A DNA stretch of 56,961 nucleotides from Eubacterium sp. (GTDB lineage Bacteria > Bacillota > Clostridia > Lachnospirales > Lachnospiraceae): the NCBI GenBank assembly GCA_017433615.1, contig JAFRGW010000161.1, positions 1 through 56,961 on the forward strand. The letters run 5' to 3'. Positions 17,133 to 26,597 of the stretch are shown here, piece after piece (the first letter of the stretch is position 1; every line of letters begins with the position of its first letter). The translations under genes were made by a program, and so were the position numbers. The notes beneath the pieces are model-generated. The model saw only the letters and a list, made by a program, of their open reading frames with translations, ran no database searches and was not told the DNA's origin.

Positions 17133-17699
17133 TCAGACGCGGCTCAGATATTCACCGGTTCTGGTGTCAATCTTGATCTTGTCACCCTGATTTACGAAGA
17201 GCGGCACGTTAACCTGTGCGCCTGTCTCAACAGTTGCCGGCTTTGTTGCACCCTGTGCGGTATTGCCTGCAAATCCCGGCTCTGTCTCTGTGATCTCAAG
17301 CTCTACAAAAAGCGGCGGCTCAATTGAAAATACACTGCCATTATAGGAAAGGACTGTGCACTTCTCATTTTCTTTCACGAACTTCAGTGCGTCGCCGACG
17401 GTCTCACCGTTGACGCCGATCTGATCGTAGGTCTCTTCATTCATGAAATAATAGAGATCACCGTCATTGTACAGATACTGCATCCCGACGCGCTCGATAC
17501 GTGCCTGCGGGAACTTCTCTGTCGGACGGAAGCTTTTCTCTACAACACCGCCGTTGATAACATCTTTCATCTTCGTTCTGACGAAAGCTGCACCTTTGCC
17601 CGGTTTTACGTGCTGGAATTCGACGATCTGAACAACGTTGCCGTCAATTTCGAGTGTAATGCCGTTCTTAAAATCGCCTGCTGAAATTTGATCTGCCAT
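17133..17699 (-). CDS. efp: Translation elongation factor P
   Basis: Binds the ribosome beside the E site and relieves stalling at polyproline. 188 residues in three beta-barrel domains. The tip loop of domain I is KPGKGAAF, so the tip residue is Lys35 (34 after Met removal), the lysine-type EF-P. C-terminal domain motif [17 protein letters not shown] is canonical. ATG start with AAGGAGG seven bases upstream. Which tip modification is used cannot be told: no epmA or earP homologue is in the window. It is 49 bases downstream of yqeG on the same strand. Confidence 0.98.
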   Translation of the reverse strand: MADQISAGDFKNGITLEIDGNVVQIVEFQHVKPGKGAAFVRTKMKDVINGGVVEKSFRPTEKFPQARIERVGMQYLYNDGDLYYFMNEETYDQIGVNGETVGDALKFVKENEKCTVLSYNGSVFSIEPPLFVELEITETEPGFAGNTAQGATKPATVETGAQVNVPLFVNQGDKIKIDTRTGEYLSRV

Positions 17700-17748
17700 C
17701 TGTCATTCCTCCTTATAGAAAGTATTCTATAATACTCATCCGCTTTTT

Positions 17749-18336
17749 TCAACGCTTTTTTCTGACCTTCCGGTATAATTGGGTCCTGCCGGGCTGCTGG
17801 AAATGTCCCTGCGGAATATCTGTCTTTCCCTGCTTTTCCAGTTTTCTGCGAAAGCCGGCCAGCAGAATCCATTCCAGGCGCCGTTTCAGAATAATCTGAA
17901 TCTCCTCACGCGGATGAATGGGCTGCACCAGGATCGAAAAAATCCCTGCGCGGTTCGCCCCGCAGATATCTGTGAACAGCTGGTCTCCGACAAACAGTGC
18001 TTTGTCTGCCGGCACGTCAATCAGATGACAGGCCGCCTGATAGCCGGATGCCGCCGGTTTATGGGCATTGACAATACACTTCGAATGCACCTGATCCGCA
18101 AAGGGCCGAACCCGGTACATCTGATTGTTTGAGATCAGGCAGGTTTTGAATCCGATCGCGTGAAGCCGCGCAAACAGTTCAACAGCAGCCTCGTCAGCCG
18201 GTGCGCCGTGCGGAACCAACGTGTTGTCGATGTCATACAGCACGGCACGGTATCCCTTCTGATACCATGCTTCGTAATCGATCTCGTATGCGGATCTGCA
18301 CCAGAGATCCGGGTACAGGGAGCCGAAAACTGCCAT
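17749..18336 (-). CDS. yqeG: YqeG-family HAD IIIA-type phosphatase
   Basis: A 195-residue HAD-superfamily phosphatase. Motif I YDIDNTLVPHG (DxDxT nucleophile pair near 36-38), motif II CLISNNQ, motif III Lys in NAHKPAASGY, and motif IV FVGDQLFTDICGANRAG are all visible. In B. subtilis yqeG neighbours yqeH and aroE genes and related enzymes dephosphorylate phosphatidylglycerophosphate in some lineages, but the substrate here is unknown. The basic C-terminal tail (about 170-195) is longer than in B. subtilis. It is followed by efp. Confidence 0.9.
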   Translation of the reverse strand: MAVFGSLYPDLWCRSAYEIDYEAWYQKGYRAVLYDIDNTLVPHGAPADEAAVELFARLHAIGFKTCLISNNQMYRVRPFADQVHSKCIVNAHKPAASGYQAACHLIDVPADKALFVGDQLFTDICGANRAGIFSILVQPIHPREEIQIILKRRLEWILLAGFRRKLEKQGKTDIPQGHFQQPGRTQLYRKVRKKR

Positions 18337-18377
18337 CGTGCGCTTCTCCTTCCCGCAAAAAAGTTGTCAACGATAGA

Positions 18378-19595
18378 TCAGATCTGTGTGTAGTGCTCCA
18401 GGAATTTGCCGAGCTTTTCGATTGCCTGCCGCAGCTGTCTTCTGTGCGGCAGATAGACGACACGGAAATGATCCGGAACCGGCCAGTTGAATCCGCTTCC
18501 CTGTACGATCAGTACCTGCTGCTCGTGCAGGAAATCATATGCAAATTTCACATCATCTGTAATGTTGAATTTGCGGATATCCAGCTTCGGGAAGATGTAA
18601 AATGCCGCCTGTGGTTTCTTGACGGAAATGCCCGGGATATCATTGAGCATCTGATATACAAGCTCGCGCTGCTCATACAGTCTTCCGCCCGGCTGCAGAT
18701 ATTCATTGACACTCTGGTAGCCGCCAAGTGCTGTCTGTACGATGCTCTGCGCCGGTACATTTGAGCAGAGGCGCATGTTGGACAGCATGTTCAGCCCCTC
18801 AATATAGTCTTCGGCGCCGGATTTATCACCGGAGAGAACCATCCAGCCGACACGGAAGCCCGCGACCATATGGGATTTGGAAAGTCCCGAGAATGTCACA
18901 CAGAATACATCCGGTGCAAGAGATGCAATGGATGTATGCTTCTGGTCGTCAAAGATCAGACGGTCATAAATCTCATCGGAGAAAATCATCAGCTGGTTTT
19001 CTCTTGCAATCTGTGCGATCTGTTCCAGAATCTCGACCGGATACAGCGCGCCTGTCGGGTTGTTCGGATTGATGATAACGATCGCCTTGGTTTTGCTCGT
19101 GATTTTGCTCTCGATGTCATCGATGTCCGGATACCAGTCCGCCTGCTCGTCGCAGATATAGTGAACGGGCTTGCCGCCTGCAAGCGTTGCGCAGGCTGTC
19201 CAGAGCGGATAATCCGGTGCCGGTATCAGAATCTCGTCGCCGTCATCCAGGAGCGCATTCATTGCCAGCTGAATCAGTTCGCTGACGCCGTTGCCGGTGA
19301 AAATGTGCTGGATGTTCAGGTTCGGCAGCTTTTTGAGCTGGTAGTACTGCATGATCGCTTTTCTGGCTGAGAAAAGGCCTCTGGAATCAGAATATCCCTC
19401 GCAGTCGGATACATTGGAAATAATATCCTGAATCACCTCATCCGGCGCGTGGAAATCAAACGGCGCAGGGTTGCCGATGTTCAGCTTCAGAATCTTCTTT
19501 CCTGACTCTTCCATTCTGGCCGCCTCGGCGACGACCGGTCCGCGCACATCATATAATACATTGTCCAATTTCGAAGATTTTTTAAAGGTACGCAT
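18378..19595 (-). CDS. alaA: Class I PLP aminotransferase, AlaA-like (glutamate-pyruvate)
   Basis: Fold-type I aminotransferase of 405 residues, the same length as E. coli AlaA. Seen: GNPAPFDFHAPDEV near the N-terminus, GYSDSRGLFSARKAI, PAPDYPLWTA, the NPNNPTGA motif, DEIYDRL and the PLP lysine in SGLSKSHMVAGFRVGW (Lys about 240). The family makes alanine from pyruvate and glutamate; other aspartate aminotransferase relatives share these motifs, so the substrate is inferred from overall similarity. ATG start at 19595 after an AAGAGGGGAT leader. It stands 41 bases upstream of yqeG on the same strand. Confidence 0.9.
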   Translation of the reverse strand: MRTFKKSSKLDNVLYDVRGPVVAEAARMEESGKKILKLNIGNPAPFDFHAPDEVIQDIISNVSDCEGYSDSRGLFSARKAIMQYYQLKKLPNLNIQHIFTGNGVSELIQLAMNALLDDGDEILIPAPDYPLWTACATLAGGKPVHYICDEQADWYPDIDDIESKITSKTKAIVIINPNNPTGALYPVEILEQIAQIARENQLMIFSDEIYDRLIFDDQKHTSIASLAPDVFCVTFSGLSKSHMVAGFRVGWMVLSGDKSGAEDYIEGLNMLSNMRLCSNVPAQSIVQTALGGYQSVNEYLQPGGRLYEQRELVYQMLNDIPGISVKKPQAAFYIFPKLDIRKFNITDDVKFAYDFLHEQQVLIVQGSGFNWPVPDHFRVVYLPHRRQLRQAIEKLGKFLEHYTQI

Positions 19596-19729
19596 AATCT
19601 TATCCCCTCTTCATGGAAAAAATCTCAGCAAAACTTTTATCATACTAGCACAATAAAGTCCCAAATGCAATCTTATCGCAACCCCGACCTGATAATCTGC
19701 AAATTCCATCAGAAATCATGTTCTTCCGC

Positions 19730-19766
19730 TTGACTTTAACGCGTTTAAGTGTTACGCTTTAAAGCG
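19730..19766 (+). promoter_or_regulatory. Promoter with overlapping 12-base palindrome, upstream of the symporter
   Basis: -35 TTGACT (19730-19735), 17-base spacer, -10 TACGCT (19753-19758). The perfect palindrome CGCTTTAAAGCG (19755-19766) overlaps the -10 and predicted start, a typical repressor position. Related half-sites AACGCG and AACGCTTC flank it. The leader to the ATG is then about 115 bases. Confidence 0.45.
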
Positions 19767-19879
19767 ATGTGTTCAACGCTTCAACGTGTGAAATCGTTCT
19801 GCCTGATGGTTTGCATTTTATCCATCCTGTGTATAGGCGTTGAATCTATTAAGAAATTACGATTGAGAGGGACAACAAG

Positions 19880-21430
19880 ATGATTATCAAGATTCTCATG
19901 CTGCTCGTATTCTTCGGCGTTATGGTCGGCATCGGCCTCTACTGCCGCAAAAACGCTACAGACGTCAACGGCTTCGTTCTGGGCGGCCGCAGTGTCGGAC
20001 CGTGGCTGACTGCATTTGCCTACGGCACATCTTATTTCTCTGCCGTCATCTTTGTCGGCTACGCAGGACAGTTCGGCTGGAAATACGGAATTGCTTCCAC
20101 CTGGATCGGTATCGGCAACGCCCTGATCGGTTCCCTTCTGGCCTGGGTTATTCTTGGACGCCGCACCCGTATTATGACGCAGCATCTGAATACTGCTACC
20201 ATGCCGGAATTCTTCGGCAAGCGTTTCGGAAAGCCGTCTCTGAAAATTGCGGCTTCCATTATTACCTTTATTTTTATGATACCCTACACGGCTTCCCTGT
20301 ATAACGGACTTTCCCGTCTGTTCGGCATGGCCTTCAACATTGATTATTCCGTATGTGTAATTGCCATGGCAATTCTTACAGGTGTCTATGTCATTGCAGG
20401 CGGTTACATGGCAACAGCCATCAATGACTTTATTCAGGGACTGATCATGATCGTCGGTATCTGTGCCGTGATCGGCGCGGTTCTGAAGAGCCAGGGCGGC
20501 TTCATGTCAGCCCTGAACGGCCTCGCCCAGATCAGTGATCCGGAAGTATCCGCGACACCGGGTGCATTCAACTCCTTCTTCGGTCCGGATCCCCTCAACC
20601 TGCTCGGCGTTGTCATCCTGACATCTCTGGGTACCTGGGGACTTCCGCAGATGGTTCAGAAATTCTACGCGATCAAGAGTGAGAAAAACATCGGCACCGG
20701 CACAGTTATTTCCACCGTATTTGCATTCATCGTCGCAGGCGGATGCTATTTCCTCGGCGGATTCGGACGTCTTTTCTCCGATCGAATCGACATCGCCGCA
20801 AACGGATTTGACTCCATTGTGCCGACCATGCTCTCCGGTCTTCCGGACATCCTGATCGCAGTCGTTGTCATTCTGGTACTCTCTGCCTCCATGTCAACCC
20901 TGTCCTCCCTCGTTCTGGCCTCCAGCTCCACACTGACGCTGGATCTGCTCAAGGGACATATCATCAAGAAAATGGATGAGAAGAAGCAGCTTCTGATTAT
21001 GCGCGCACTGATTGTTGTATTTATCGCAATTTCTGTCGTGATCGCGCTGATCCAGTATAAATCCAATGTCACCTTCATCGCGCAGCTGATGGGTATTTCA
21101 TGGGGTGCCATGGCAGGTGCTTTCCTTGCGCCGTTTCTGTACGGCCTGTACAGCAAGAATACCTCTCCGGCCGCATGCTGGTGCAGCTTCCTGTTCTCCG
21201 CCATCTTTATGCTGGTAAACATGTTTGCACGTCCGAGCCTTCCGGCACTGCTCCAGTCCCCGATCAACGCAGGCGCCTTCTGCATGATCTTCGGCCTGAT
21301 CATTGTCCCGGTTATTTCACTCTTCACACCGAAGCCGGACAAACAGTTTGTTGATGACGCCTTCTCCTGCTATGATAAGAAGGTCGTTGTGCCGCAGAGC
21401 GAAGCGCTTGGTGACGGAGAAGAAATTTAA
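19880..21430 (+). CDS. Sodium:solute symporter family protein
   Basis: 516 residues with about 13 hydrophobic segments, the SSS family layout. The N-terminus has the typical DVNGFVLGGRSVGPWLTAFAYGTSYFSA and later GGYMATAINDFIQG and SASMSTLSSLVLASSS, regions that contribute the Na+ sites in PutP and vSGLT. The substrate (proline, pantothenate, sugar, other) cannot be told; the pattern is closer to the PutP/PanF branch than to sugar carriers. ATG with GAGAGGGA about 10 bases upstream. It stands alone behind its own regulated-looking promoter and ends just before a long palindrome. Confidence 0.92.
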   Translation: MIIKILMLLVFFGVMVGIGLYCRKNATDVNGFVLGGRSVGPWLTAFAYGTSYFSAVIFVGYAGQFGWKYGIASTWIGIGNALIGSLLAWVILGRRTRIMTQHLNTATMPEFFGKRFGKPSLKIAASIITFIFMIPYTASLYNGLSRLFGMAFNIDYSVCVIAMAILTGVYVIAGGYMATAINDFIQGLIMIVGICAVIGAVLKSQGGFMSALNGLAQISDPEVSATPGAFNSFFGPDPLNLLGVVILTSLGTWGLPQMVQKFYAIKSEKNIGTGTVISTVFAFIVAGGCYFLGGFGRLFSDRIDIAANGFDSIVPTMLSGLPDILIAVVVILVLSASMSTLSSLVLASSSTLTLDLLKGHIIKKMDEKKQLLIMRALIVVFIAISVVIALIQYKSNVTFIAQLMGISWGAMAGAFLAPFLYGLYSKNTSPAACWCSFLFSAIFMLVNMFARPSLPALLQSPINAGAFCMIFGLIIVPVISLFTPKPDKQFVDDAFSCYDKKVVVPQSEALGDGEEI

Positions 21431-21450
21431 AAGAGCTTTTTAATGCGTTC

Positions 21451-21535
21451 GCGCGAGGTGGTGTGGACAAATATATGTTCCCCGGCTCAGGTGGAATTCG
21501 CCGTTGAACATATATTTGTCCACACCGCCTCGCGC
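21451..21535. repeat. Long inverted repeat (30-base arms, one G-T), after the symporter
   Basis: Arms at 21451-21480 and 21506-21535 match at 29 of 30 positions (the exception is a G-T pair); the 25-base loop is GC-rich. The arms start GCGCGAGG and contain ACAAATATATG. Both short strings also occur in the 29916-30046 repeat. There is no clean T-tract, so it may act as a terminator or mRNA-end stabiliser, or be a dispersed palindromic element. Confidence 0.7.
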
Positions 21536-21608
21536 TTACTCTTTGGCGGCGCTGAAGACGGCGTAACTAGAAAAAACTTAGTTAACCCCCTTAAAATGAG
21601 AATGGATT

Positions 21609-22463
21609 ATGATTATTGATATTCACACACATATTTTCCCGGACAAGATTGCAAAATCCACGATTGAACTTCTGAGTGGGAAGTCACACACGCCGCCTTT
21701 TTCGGATGGTACGGCGGACGGACTGGCTATGCATGCGAAAGAAGCAGGTGTAGACCTTTCGATCGTGCTGCCTGTCGCGACTTCGGCAAAGCAGGTTGCA
21801 AAGATCAACCAGTCTGCACTGGACGCCCGAGCTGCAAACCTGGATAAGGGACTGCTCTCGCTGGCGGCAATGCACCCGGACTGTGATTATTTTGAGGCGC
21901 AGATGGAGTGGATTGCAGCAAATGGATTCAGGGGAATCAAGATTCATCCCGTTTATCAGGGAGCTGATCTGGATGATCCGCGCTATCTTGCAATCATGCG
22001 GATTGCGGCAAAACTGAATCTTGTCGTCGTGACGCATACGGGACTGGATATCGGTTACCCGGGTGTCGTGCACTGCACGCCGGAGATGGCCGCAAATGTG
22101 ATGGATGCAGTTCCGGATGTGAAGCTGGTGCTCGCACATATGGGCGGCTGGAAGGAATGGGACCGCGTACTGAAGCTGCTGCCCGGCAGCGGAGCTTATC
22201 TGGATACCTCCTTCTCGATCCGTGAAATCACACCACTGGATGACGGCTATCATAAGAAGGAAGATCTTCCGCTGCTGCCGCCAGAAATGTTCTGTGAAAT
22301 GGTAAATGCATTTGGCGCAGATCATATCCTGTTCGGAACGGACAGCCCGTGGCGCGACGCAAAAGCAGAAATGGACTGGATCCGGAATCTCCCGCTCTCA
22401 GAAGATGCGGTTCGCGCAATTCTCGGTGAAAATGCAGCTGCATTGCTGCAGATTACGATTTGA
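21609..22463 (+). CDS. Amidohydrolase family protein (Amidohydro_2-like)
   Basis: 284 residues of metal-dependent TIM-barrel hydrolase. Metal and catalytic signatures in order: DIHTHIF (residues 3-9), GIKIHPVYQG, VVTHTGLDIGYPG, LAHMGGWKEWD and ILFGTDSPWRD with the conserved Asp near 254. The family includes decarboxylases and lactonases as well as amidases, so the substrate is open. The ATG at 21609 has only a weak ribosome binding site. It is followed by a strong terminator. Its spacing from the symporter (178 bases with a large hairpin) argues against simple cotranscription. Confidence 0.9.
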   Translation: MIIDIHTHIFPDKIAKSTIELLSGKSHTPPFSDGTADGLAMHAKEAGVDLSIVLPVATSAKQVAKINQSALDARAANLDKGLLSLAAMHPDCDYFEAQMEWIAANGFRGIKIHPVYQGADLDDPRYLAIMRIAAKLNLVVVTHTGLDIGYPGVVHCTPEMAANVMDAVPDVKLVLAHMGGWKEWDRVLKLLPGSGAYLDTSFSIREITPLDDGYHKKEDLPLLPPEMFCEMVNAFGADHILFGTDSPWRDAKAEMDWIRNLPLSEDAVRAILGENAAALLQITI

Positions 22464-22521
22464 CATACTCCCGCTGACTGCAGCGACGGGGCTCTTCATT
22501 TGCATTTCACGATAGATTTAC

Positions 22522-22561
22522 AAGAGCCGGCTCTTTTGGATTGAGCCGGCTCCTCTTTTTT
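22522..22561 (+). terminator. Strong intrinsic terminator of the amidohydrolase gene
   Basis: GAGCCGGCTC occurs twice (22524-22533 and 22543-22552), self-complementary and mutually complementary, followed by CTCTTTTTT on the plus strand. Confidence 0.85.
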
Positions 22562-22585
22562 ATTATTAACTAAAGTGAAGAAATC

Positions 22586-25150
22586 CTACGCCTCCTCTTC
22601 GACCGCTTCCATCAAATACATCCGCGACGCGTAATCCTGAAAGTACCGGACGCGCTCGTCGTAACCGCTGCCGGCAAATCCCGGCTGCAGTGTAATCCCG
22701 GCATGCATCAGCACAGCGCCGCTGACTGTATGTGTCTCCTGCTCCCCGGGCATGCTTTTAAACCTCGCAATTGTGCGGTGCAGTGCGGAATTCTGTCTGA
22801 TATGTACCGGTGTCTGCGTATTGATCAGAGACCCGAACGCCATTAGATCCACATCCTGCGGAATGTTGTAAAAACGATATTGCTTCTCCGGATCAAGTCC
22901 TGCCGCCCGGAAAACAGCGTGATTCGCGTTGGGTGTGACCAGATCCTGCTGCAGAAGTCCTGCTGCCCTGGTGCGGTCTTCTGACACGATCATCCAGCTT
23001 CTGTGTGCGGAATGTGCCTGCGATGCCTGCATCCGGTTTCCGCTGACGCGGTAAAATCTTCCGAACTGGAAAAGTTCCCGCCACTGCTTATAGAGGGCGG
23101 TCTGCGCCTTAATCTTTCTGAATTCTGTATCCGTCAGATCTGCAAGATTGCATTCAAACCCGAGAACGCCAAAGGCCGCCACATGAAATCTCGTCTCCAG
23201 CGGTGTTTCCCGCAGGGTCTGATGATTGGGGCTGTCAGAGACATGACAGCTGATGACCGAAGGTGGATAGCCGTAACTGTATCCTTCCTGGATCTTCGCG
23301 CGCGCAAGCGGATCTGTGTTATCACTGGCCCAGATCTGCGGAAAATAACTGAGGATTCCGAGATCAAAGCGATTTCCGCCGGCCGCGCATCCTTCAAATA
23401 AGATATCCGGGAAGCGTTCCGTCAGCGTCTGCATCATCCGATAGAGGCCGCAGATATAGCGGTGTGCGATCTCCCCCTGCTGCTCCGCCGGAAACGCTTT
23501 CGAAAACACATCCGAAAAAATCCGGTTCATATCCCATTTCACATAGGAAATCTCTGCTGATGCAAACAGATTCACCATCTGCTCTGTCAGATATGTCACA
23601 ACTGCAGGATTTGCCAGATCAAGAACCCGCTGGTTTCTTCCCTCTGCCTGTTCACGTCCGGGAATTTCCATCACCCACTCCGGGTGCGTGCGGTACAGTT
23701 CACTGTCCACGCTGACCATCTCCGGTTCAACCCAGATTCCAAAGTCCAGCCCCATTGCCCGGATCTTATCTGCAAGCCCTTTCAGACCATTCGGGAGTTT
23801 CTTTTTGTTGACAGTCCAGTCTCCCAGAGAAGTGGTATCATCCTCGCGCCTGCCGAACCAGCCGTCATCCATGACAAACAGCTCGATGCCGGCCTCTTTT
23901 GCTTTTCTTGCAAGACGCAGAAGTTTTTTCTCATTGATATTGAAATAAGATGCCTCCCAGCTGTTCAGGACAACCGGCCGCACTTTCCGTTTCCATTTCC
24001 CGCGAACAATATGCTCCCGTACAAATGCGTGCATCGCAGCGCTCATGCCGCCAAATCCGTTTCCGGAAACGGTCATGACTGCCTGCGGAGAGTCAAAGTA
24101 ACTGCCGGTCTTCAGCTGCCAGAGAAATCCGGCAGGATTGATTCCGGAGACAAACCGCGTTTTCCCGAATGCACTGACCTCTGCTGCCTCATAATGATTG
24201 CCGCTGTAGACCAGATTGAATCCGTAACAGAGTCCGCTCTCTTCATTTGTTCCGTCAGGATACAGCATCACAAAGGGATTTGCGCGGTTCGAGGATGCGC
24301 CGCAGACTGAGGAAACCACATATTTCCCCGCACGGACCGGAACATCCACGGGATTCATCTCTCTGGCCCAGGCGCCGTGGAAGCTGCGCATATTCAGATC
24401 ATCCCGGGCAAAATCCAGCTGTGTACTCATCAGGCGCGCAATCCGGACGGTCCTGCCGCTCTCATTGTACAGACGGGCGAAACGGCAGATCACATCACAT
24501 TCCGGAAACACATCATAGACAAGATCCAGCCGCAGATTCTCCGCCTGTTCCTGCAGCGTGACGATCAGGCGCTCTGCTGCCCCGGTCTCATCGTATGCAT
24601 GCGGAAGCAGCAGCGGTTCTTCCTGTACATACACGCCTGAATCATCCTGATTGCTTCCGTCATTCTGGTTGTTTCCATCATTCTGGCTGCTTCCGTCATT
24701 CTGGTTGTTTCCATCATTCTGGCTGCTTCCGTCATTCTGGTTGCTTCCATCCGTCTGAATAATTCCGGTATTGTGGTTGCTGCCTGCTAAAGGCAGTTTC
24801 CCGGACGCTGCGCCCTGAAACCGGAAATCAGTCGTCCTGCTCCCGTCCGCAAAGACCAGTTCAATGAAGGGCTCCCGGATATCGCCTTTTCCATAACCCG
24901 ACAGTTCCAGACACAGATCCTCCGGCGTGACAGACAGATGCTTCTGATCCAGCGAAATCAGATTGCCGGCCGGAAAGGAATGCCGTTCTGCAAGCGCCCG
25001 GACGAATTCATCCGCCTGCAATTTTGCCGAACCACTTTCGAGAAGCGGTCCATAATAGAGATGTTCCGGCAGTCCGGACTCATTTATATGAAAGCAATAG
25101 CTGGTGTGCGCCGTCTCAAGTATATACAATTGATTATTGATTCTGATCAT
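22586..25150 (-). CDS. Alpha-galactosidase, glycoside hydrolase family 36
   Basis: Removes terminal alpha-galactose from melibiose, raffinose and related sugars; no signal peptide, so intracellular. 854 residues, longer than the 730-750 usual for this subfamily. N-terminal beta-sandwich (about 1-340), then the barrel with VMDDGWFGRR (428-435), the nucleophile in KWDMNR (Asp540), FEGCAAGGNRFD, and the acid/base in ASDNTD (Asp610), and a C-terminal beta domain. Extra length comes partly from a low-complexity insert at residues 134-170 made of SNQNDG-type hexapeptides inside the N-terminal domain. It follows the GPH symporter by 43 bases, so the two form a galactoside uptake and cleavage operon. 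Confidence 0.96.
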   Translation of the reverse strand: MIRINNQLYILETAHTSYCFHINESGLPEHLYYGPLLESGSAKLQADEFVRALAERHSFPAGNLISLDQKHLSVTPEDLCLELSGYGKGDIREPFIELVFADGSRTTDFRFQGAASGKLPLAGSNHNTGIIQTDGSNQNDGSSQNDGNNQNDGSSQNDGNNQNDGSNQDDSGVYVQEEPLLLPHAYDETGAAERLIVTLQEQAENLRLDLVYDVFPECDVICRFARLYNESGRTVRIARLMSTQLDFARDDLNMRSFHGAWAREMNPVDVPVRAGKYVVSSVCGASSNRANPFVMLYPDGTNEESGLCYGFNLVYSGNHYEAAEVSAFGKTRFVSGINPAGFLWQLKTGSYFDSPQAVMTVSGNGFGGMSAAMHAFVREHIVRGKWKRKVRPVVLNSWEASYFNINEKKLLRLARKAKEAGIELFVMDDGWFGRREDDTTSLGDWTVNKKKLPNGLKGLADKIRAMGLDFGIWVEPEMVSVDSELYRTHPEWVMEIPGREQAEGRNQRVLDLANPAVVTYLTEQMVNLFASAEISYVKWDMNRIFSDVFSKAFPAEQQGEIAHRYICGLYRMMQTLTERFPDILFEGCAAGGNRFDLGILSYFPQIWASDNTDPLARAKIQEGYSYGYPPSVISCHVSDSPNHQTLRETPLETRFHVAAFGVLGFECNLADLTDTEFRKIKAQTALYKQWRELFQFGRFYRVSGNRMQASQAHSAHRSWMIVSEDRTRAAGLLQQDLVTPNANHAVFRAAGLDPEKQYRFYNIPQDVDLMAFGSLINTQTPVHIRQNSALHRTIARFKSMPGEQETHTVSGAVLMHAGITLQPGFAGSGYDERVRYFQDYASRMYLMEAVEEEA
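24640..24751. repeat. In-frame 18-base tandem repeat within the alpha-galactosidase gene
   Basis: About six imperfect copies of an 18-base unit encode alternating SNQNDG, SSQNDG and NNQNDG hexapeptides (residues 134-170). The unit length is a multiple of three, so copy-number changes by slippage would keep the frame. The segment is acidic and hydrophilic, as expected for a surface loop. Confidence 0.9.
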
Positions 25151-25193
25151 GAGCTGTACCCGCGGCTTCAGCCGCCTGATTCGTTTTTATTGG

Positions 25194-26561
25194 CTACTGT
25201 TTTCTGGCACGCAGCTCTCCGGTGATTTCTTCCATTCTGCTGTCATTTAACCTGTAGAATTTCTTAAAAACAAGGAGAGCGGCAACCAGGATCACTGCGG
25301 ACGGTATCGTCATCGCAATACGAAGACCTGTCAGCGTTGACGCACTCTGCGCTGCGGCATTCGGATCCAGCGCAACGACATCTATGATGATACCGGCAAT
25401 AAAAATTGCGATGCCGGCGGCAAGCTTTACTGTAAATGTCTGCATGGAAAAGATCACCGACTCTTCTCTGGTTCCGTTCTTTAATTCTCCGTAATCTACA
25501 GAATCTGCGAGGAATATCGTGAGCATGACCGTAAGAACGCCATACCCGGCGTAAACCATCACACCCGGAAGCATCAGGATCATCCACCCTGTTGACTTAT
25601 ACAGGCCCGTGTTTGCAAACACCAGCAGTACCGCAAACCCGAGGATCTGGATGAGAATCGCATACAGGAACAGCTGCAGTTTGTCCACCTTCCTGCGGAT
25701 TGCCGGAATTAACATCATGGACACGACCTGTGCCGCAAAGCAGCCGGCCACAAAAATATTGTAGGCGCCGGTATTTCCCACATCAAACTGGAAGAAATAC
25801 AGGATCAGGTTTCCGACGATATTGAGTGCCAGATAAACCAGAATCACGGCAATGACGGAAGTCATCGCCTGATCATTGCGGAACAGGGAACGGAACATCT
25901 GTCCGACGCCGACTGTCTCCATTTTCTCCGGCTTCTTTTCCGGCACACACAGAACAAATACAACTTCTGAAATCAGGAAAACAACTGCAATGATCAAAGC
26001 CCACCACCGAAAACCGATCCGGTAATCAGCGATGGCTGCACTGCCGCTTAAAACAGGAACGATCGCCATTGTCAGCACCATCGGAACGGCATCACCGACA
26101 CCGGAACAGGATCGCGCAAATGCCGAGAGCGATTCACGCTCTGCTCCCGGATTGGTAATGGCCGGAATCATTGACCAGAACGGAATATCCATCATGGTAT
26201 AAGTGATTCCCCATGCGATGTAGATCACTGCCAGCCAGATGCGGAGTTTTCCGTCCGATGCACCGGCCGGTGCCGAGAACAATGCGTAGATTGTCACAGC
26301 ATTTAAGACCGTGCCGGTCAGAATCCACGGACGAAACCGCCCGAACCGGGTTTTCGTTTTTGCAACAATAATTCCCATCAGCGGATCATTGACCGCATCA
26401 AAAATCCGGGCGCCCATCAGAACCGCACCGATAAAAACGCTGCTCATGCCGAGTACGACATTGTAATAATACAGGATATAATTGGCGACCAGCATATAAA
26501 CCAGATCTTTGCCGAATGCACCAAAACCAAACGCAAGCCGGTTGTGTAATTTTAACTCCAT
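25194..26561 (-). CDS. GPH-family sugar:cation symporter (MelB-like)
   Basis: 455 residues with 12 predicted membrane segments. Glycoside-pentoside-hexuronide family features: the N-terminal FGFGAFGKDLVYMLVANYILYYYNVVLG, helix II DAVNDPLMG (the cation-site aspartates of MelB) and the loop KTKTRFGRFRPWI. It is the upstream gene of a pair with the GH36 alpha-galactosidase, so an alpha-galactoside such as melibiose is the likely cargo, by context. ATG with an AAAGGG/GGGGAA region upstream. A palindrome and three short direct repeats lie in its promoter region. Confidence 0.93.
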   Translation of the reverse strand: MELKLHNRLAFGFGAFGKDLVYMLVANYILYYYNVVLGMSSVFIGAVLMGARIFDAVNDPLMGIIVAKTKTRFGRFRPWILTGTVLNAVTIYALFSAPAGASDGKLRIWLAVIYIAWGITYTMMDIPFWSMIPAITNPGAERESLSAFARSCSGVGDAVPMVLTMAIVPVLSGSAAIADYRIGFRWWALIIAVVFLISEVVFVLCVPEKKPEKMETVGVGQMFRSLFRNDQAMTSVIAVILVYLALNIVGNLILYFFQFDVGNTGAYNIFVAGCFAAQVVSMMLIPAIRRKVDKLQLFLYAILIQILGFAVLLVFANTGLYKSTGWMILMLPGVMVYAGYGVLTVMLTIFLADSVDYGELKNGTREESVIFSMQTFTVKLAAGIAIFIAGIIIDVVALDPNAAAQSASTLTGLRIAMTIPSAVILVAALLVFKKFYRLNDSRMEEITGELRARKQ

Positions 26562-26597
26562 TCTAATTCCCCATACCCTTTCATTTTCAGGAAATTC

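Noticed and set aside
24640-24751. CRISPR-like array in the alpha-galactosidase gene
   Set aside because: 18-base units are directly adjacent, in frame and coding; no spacers.
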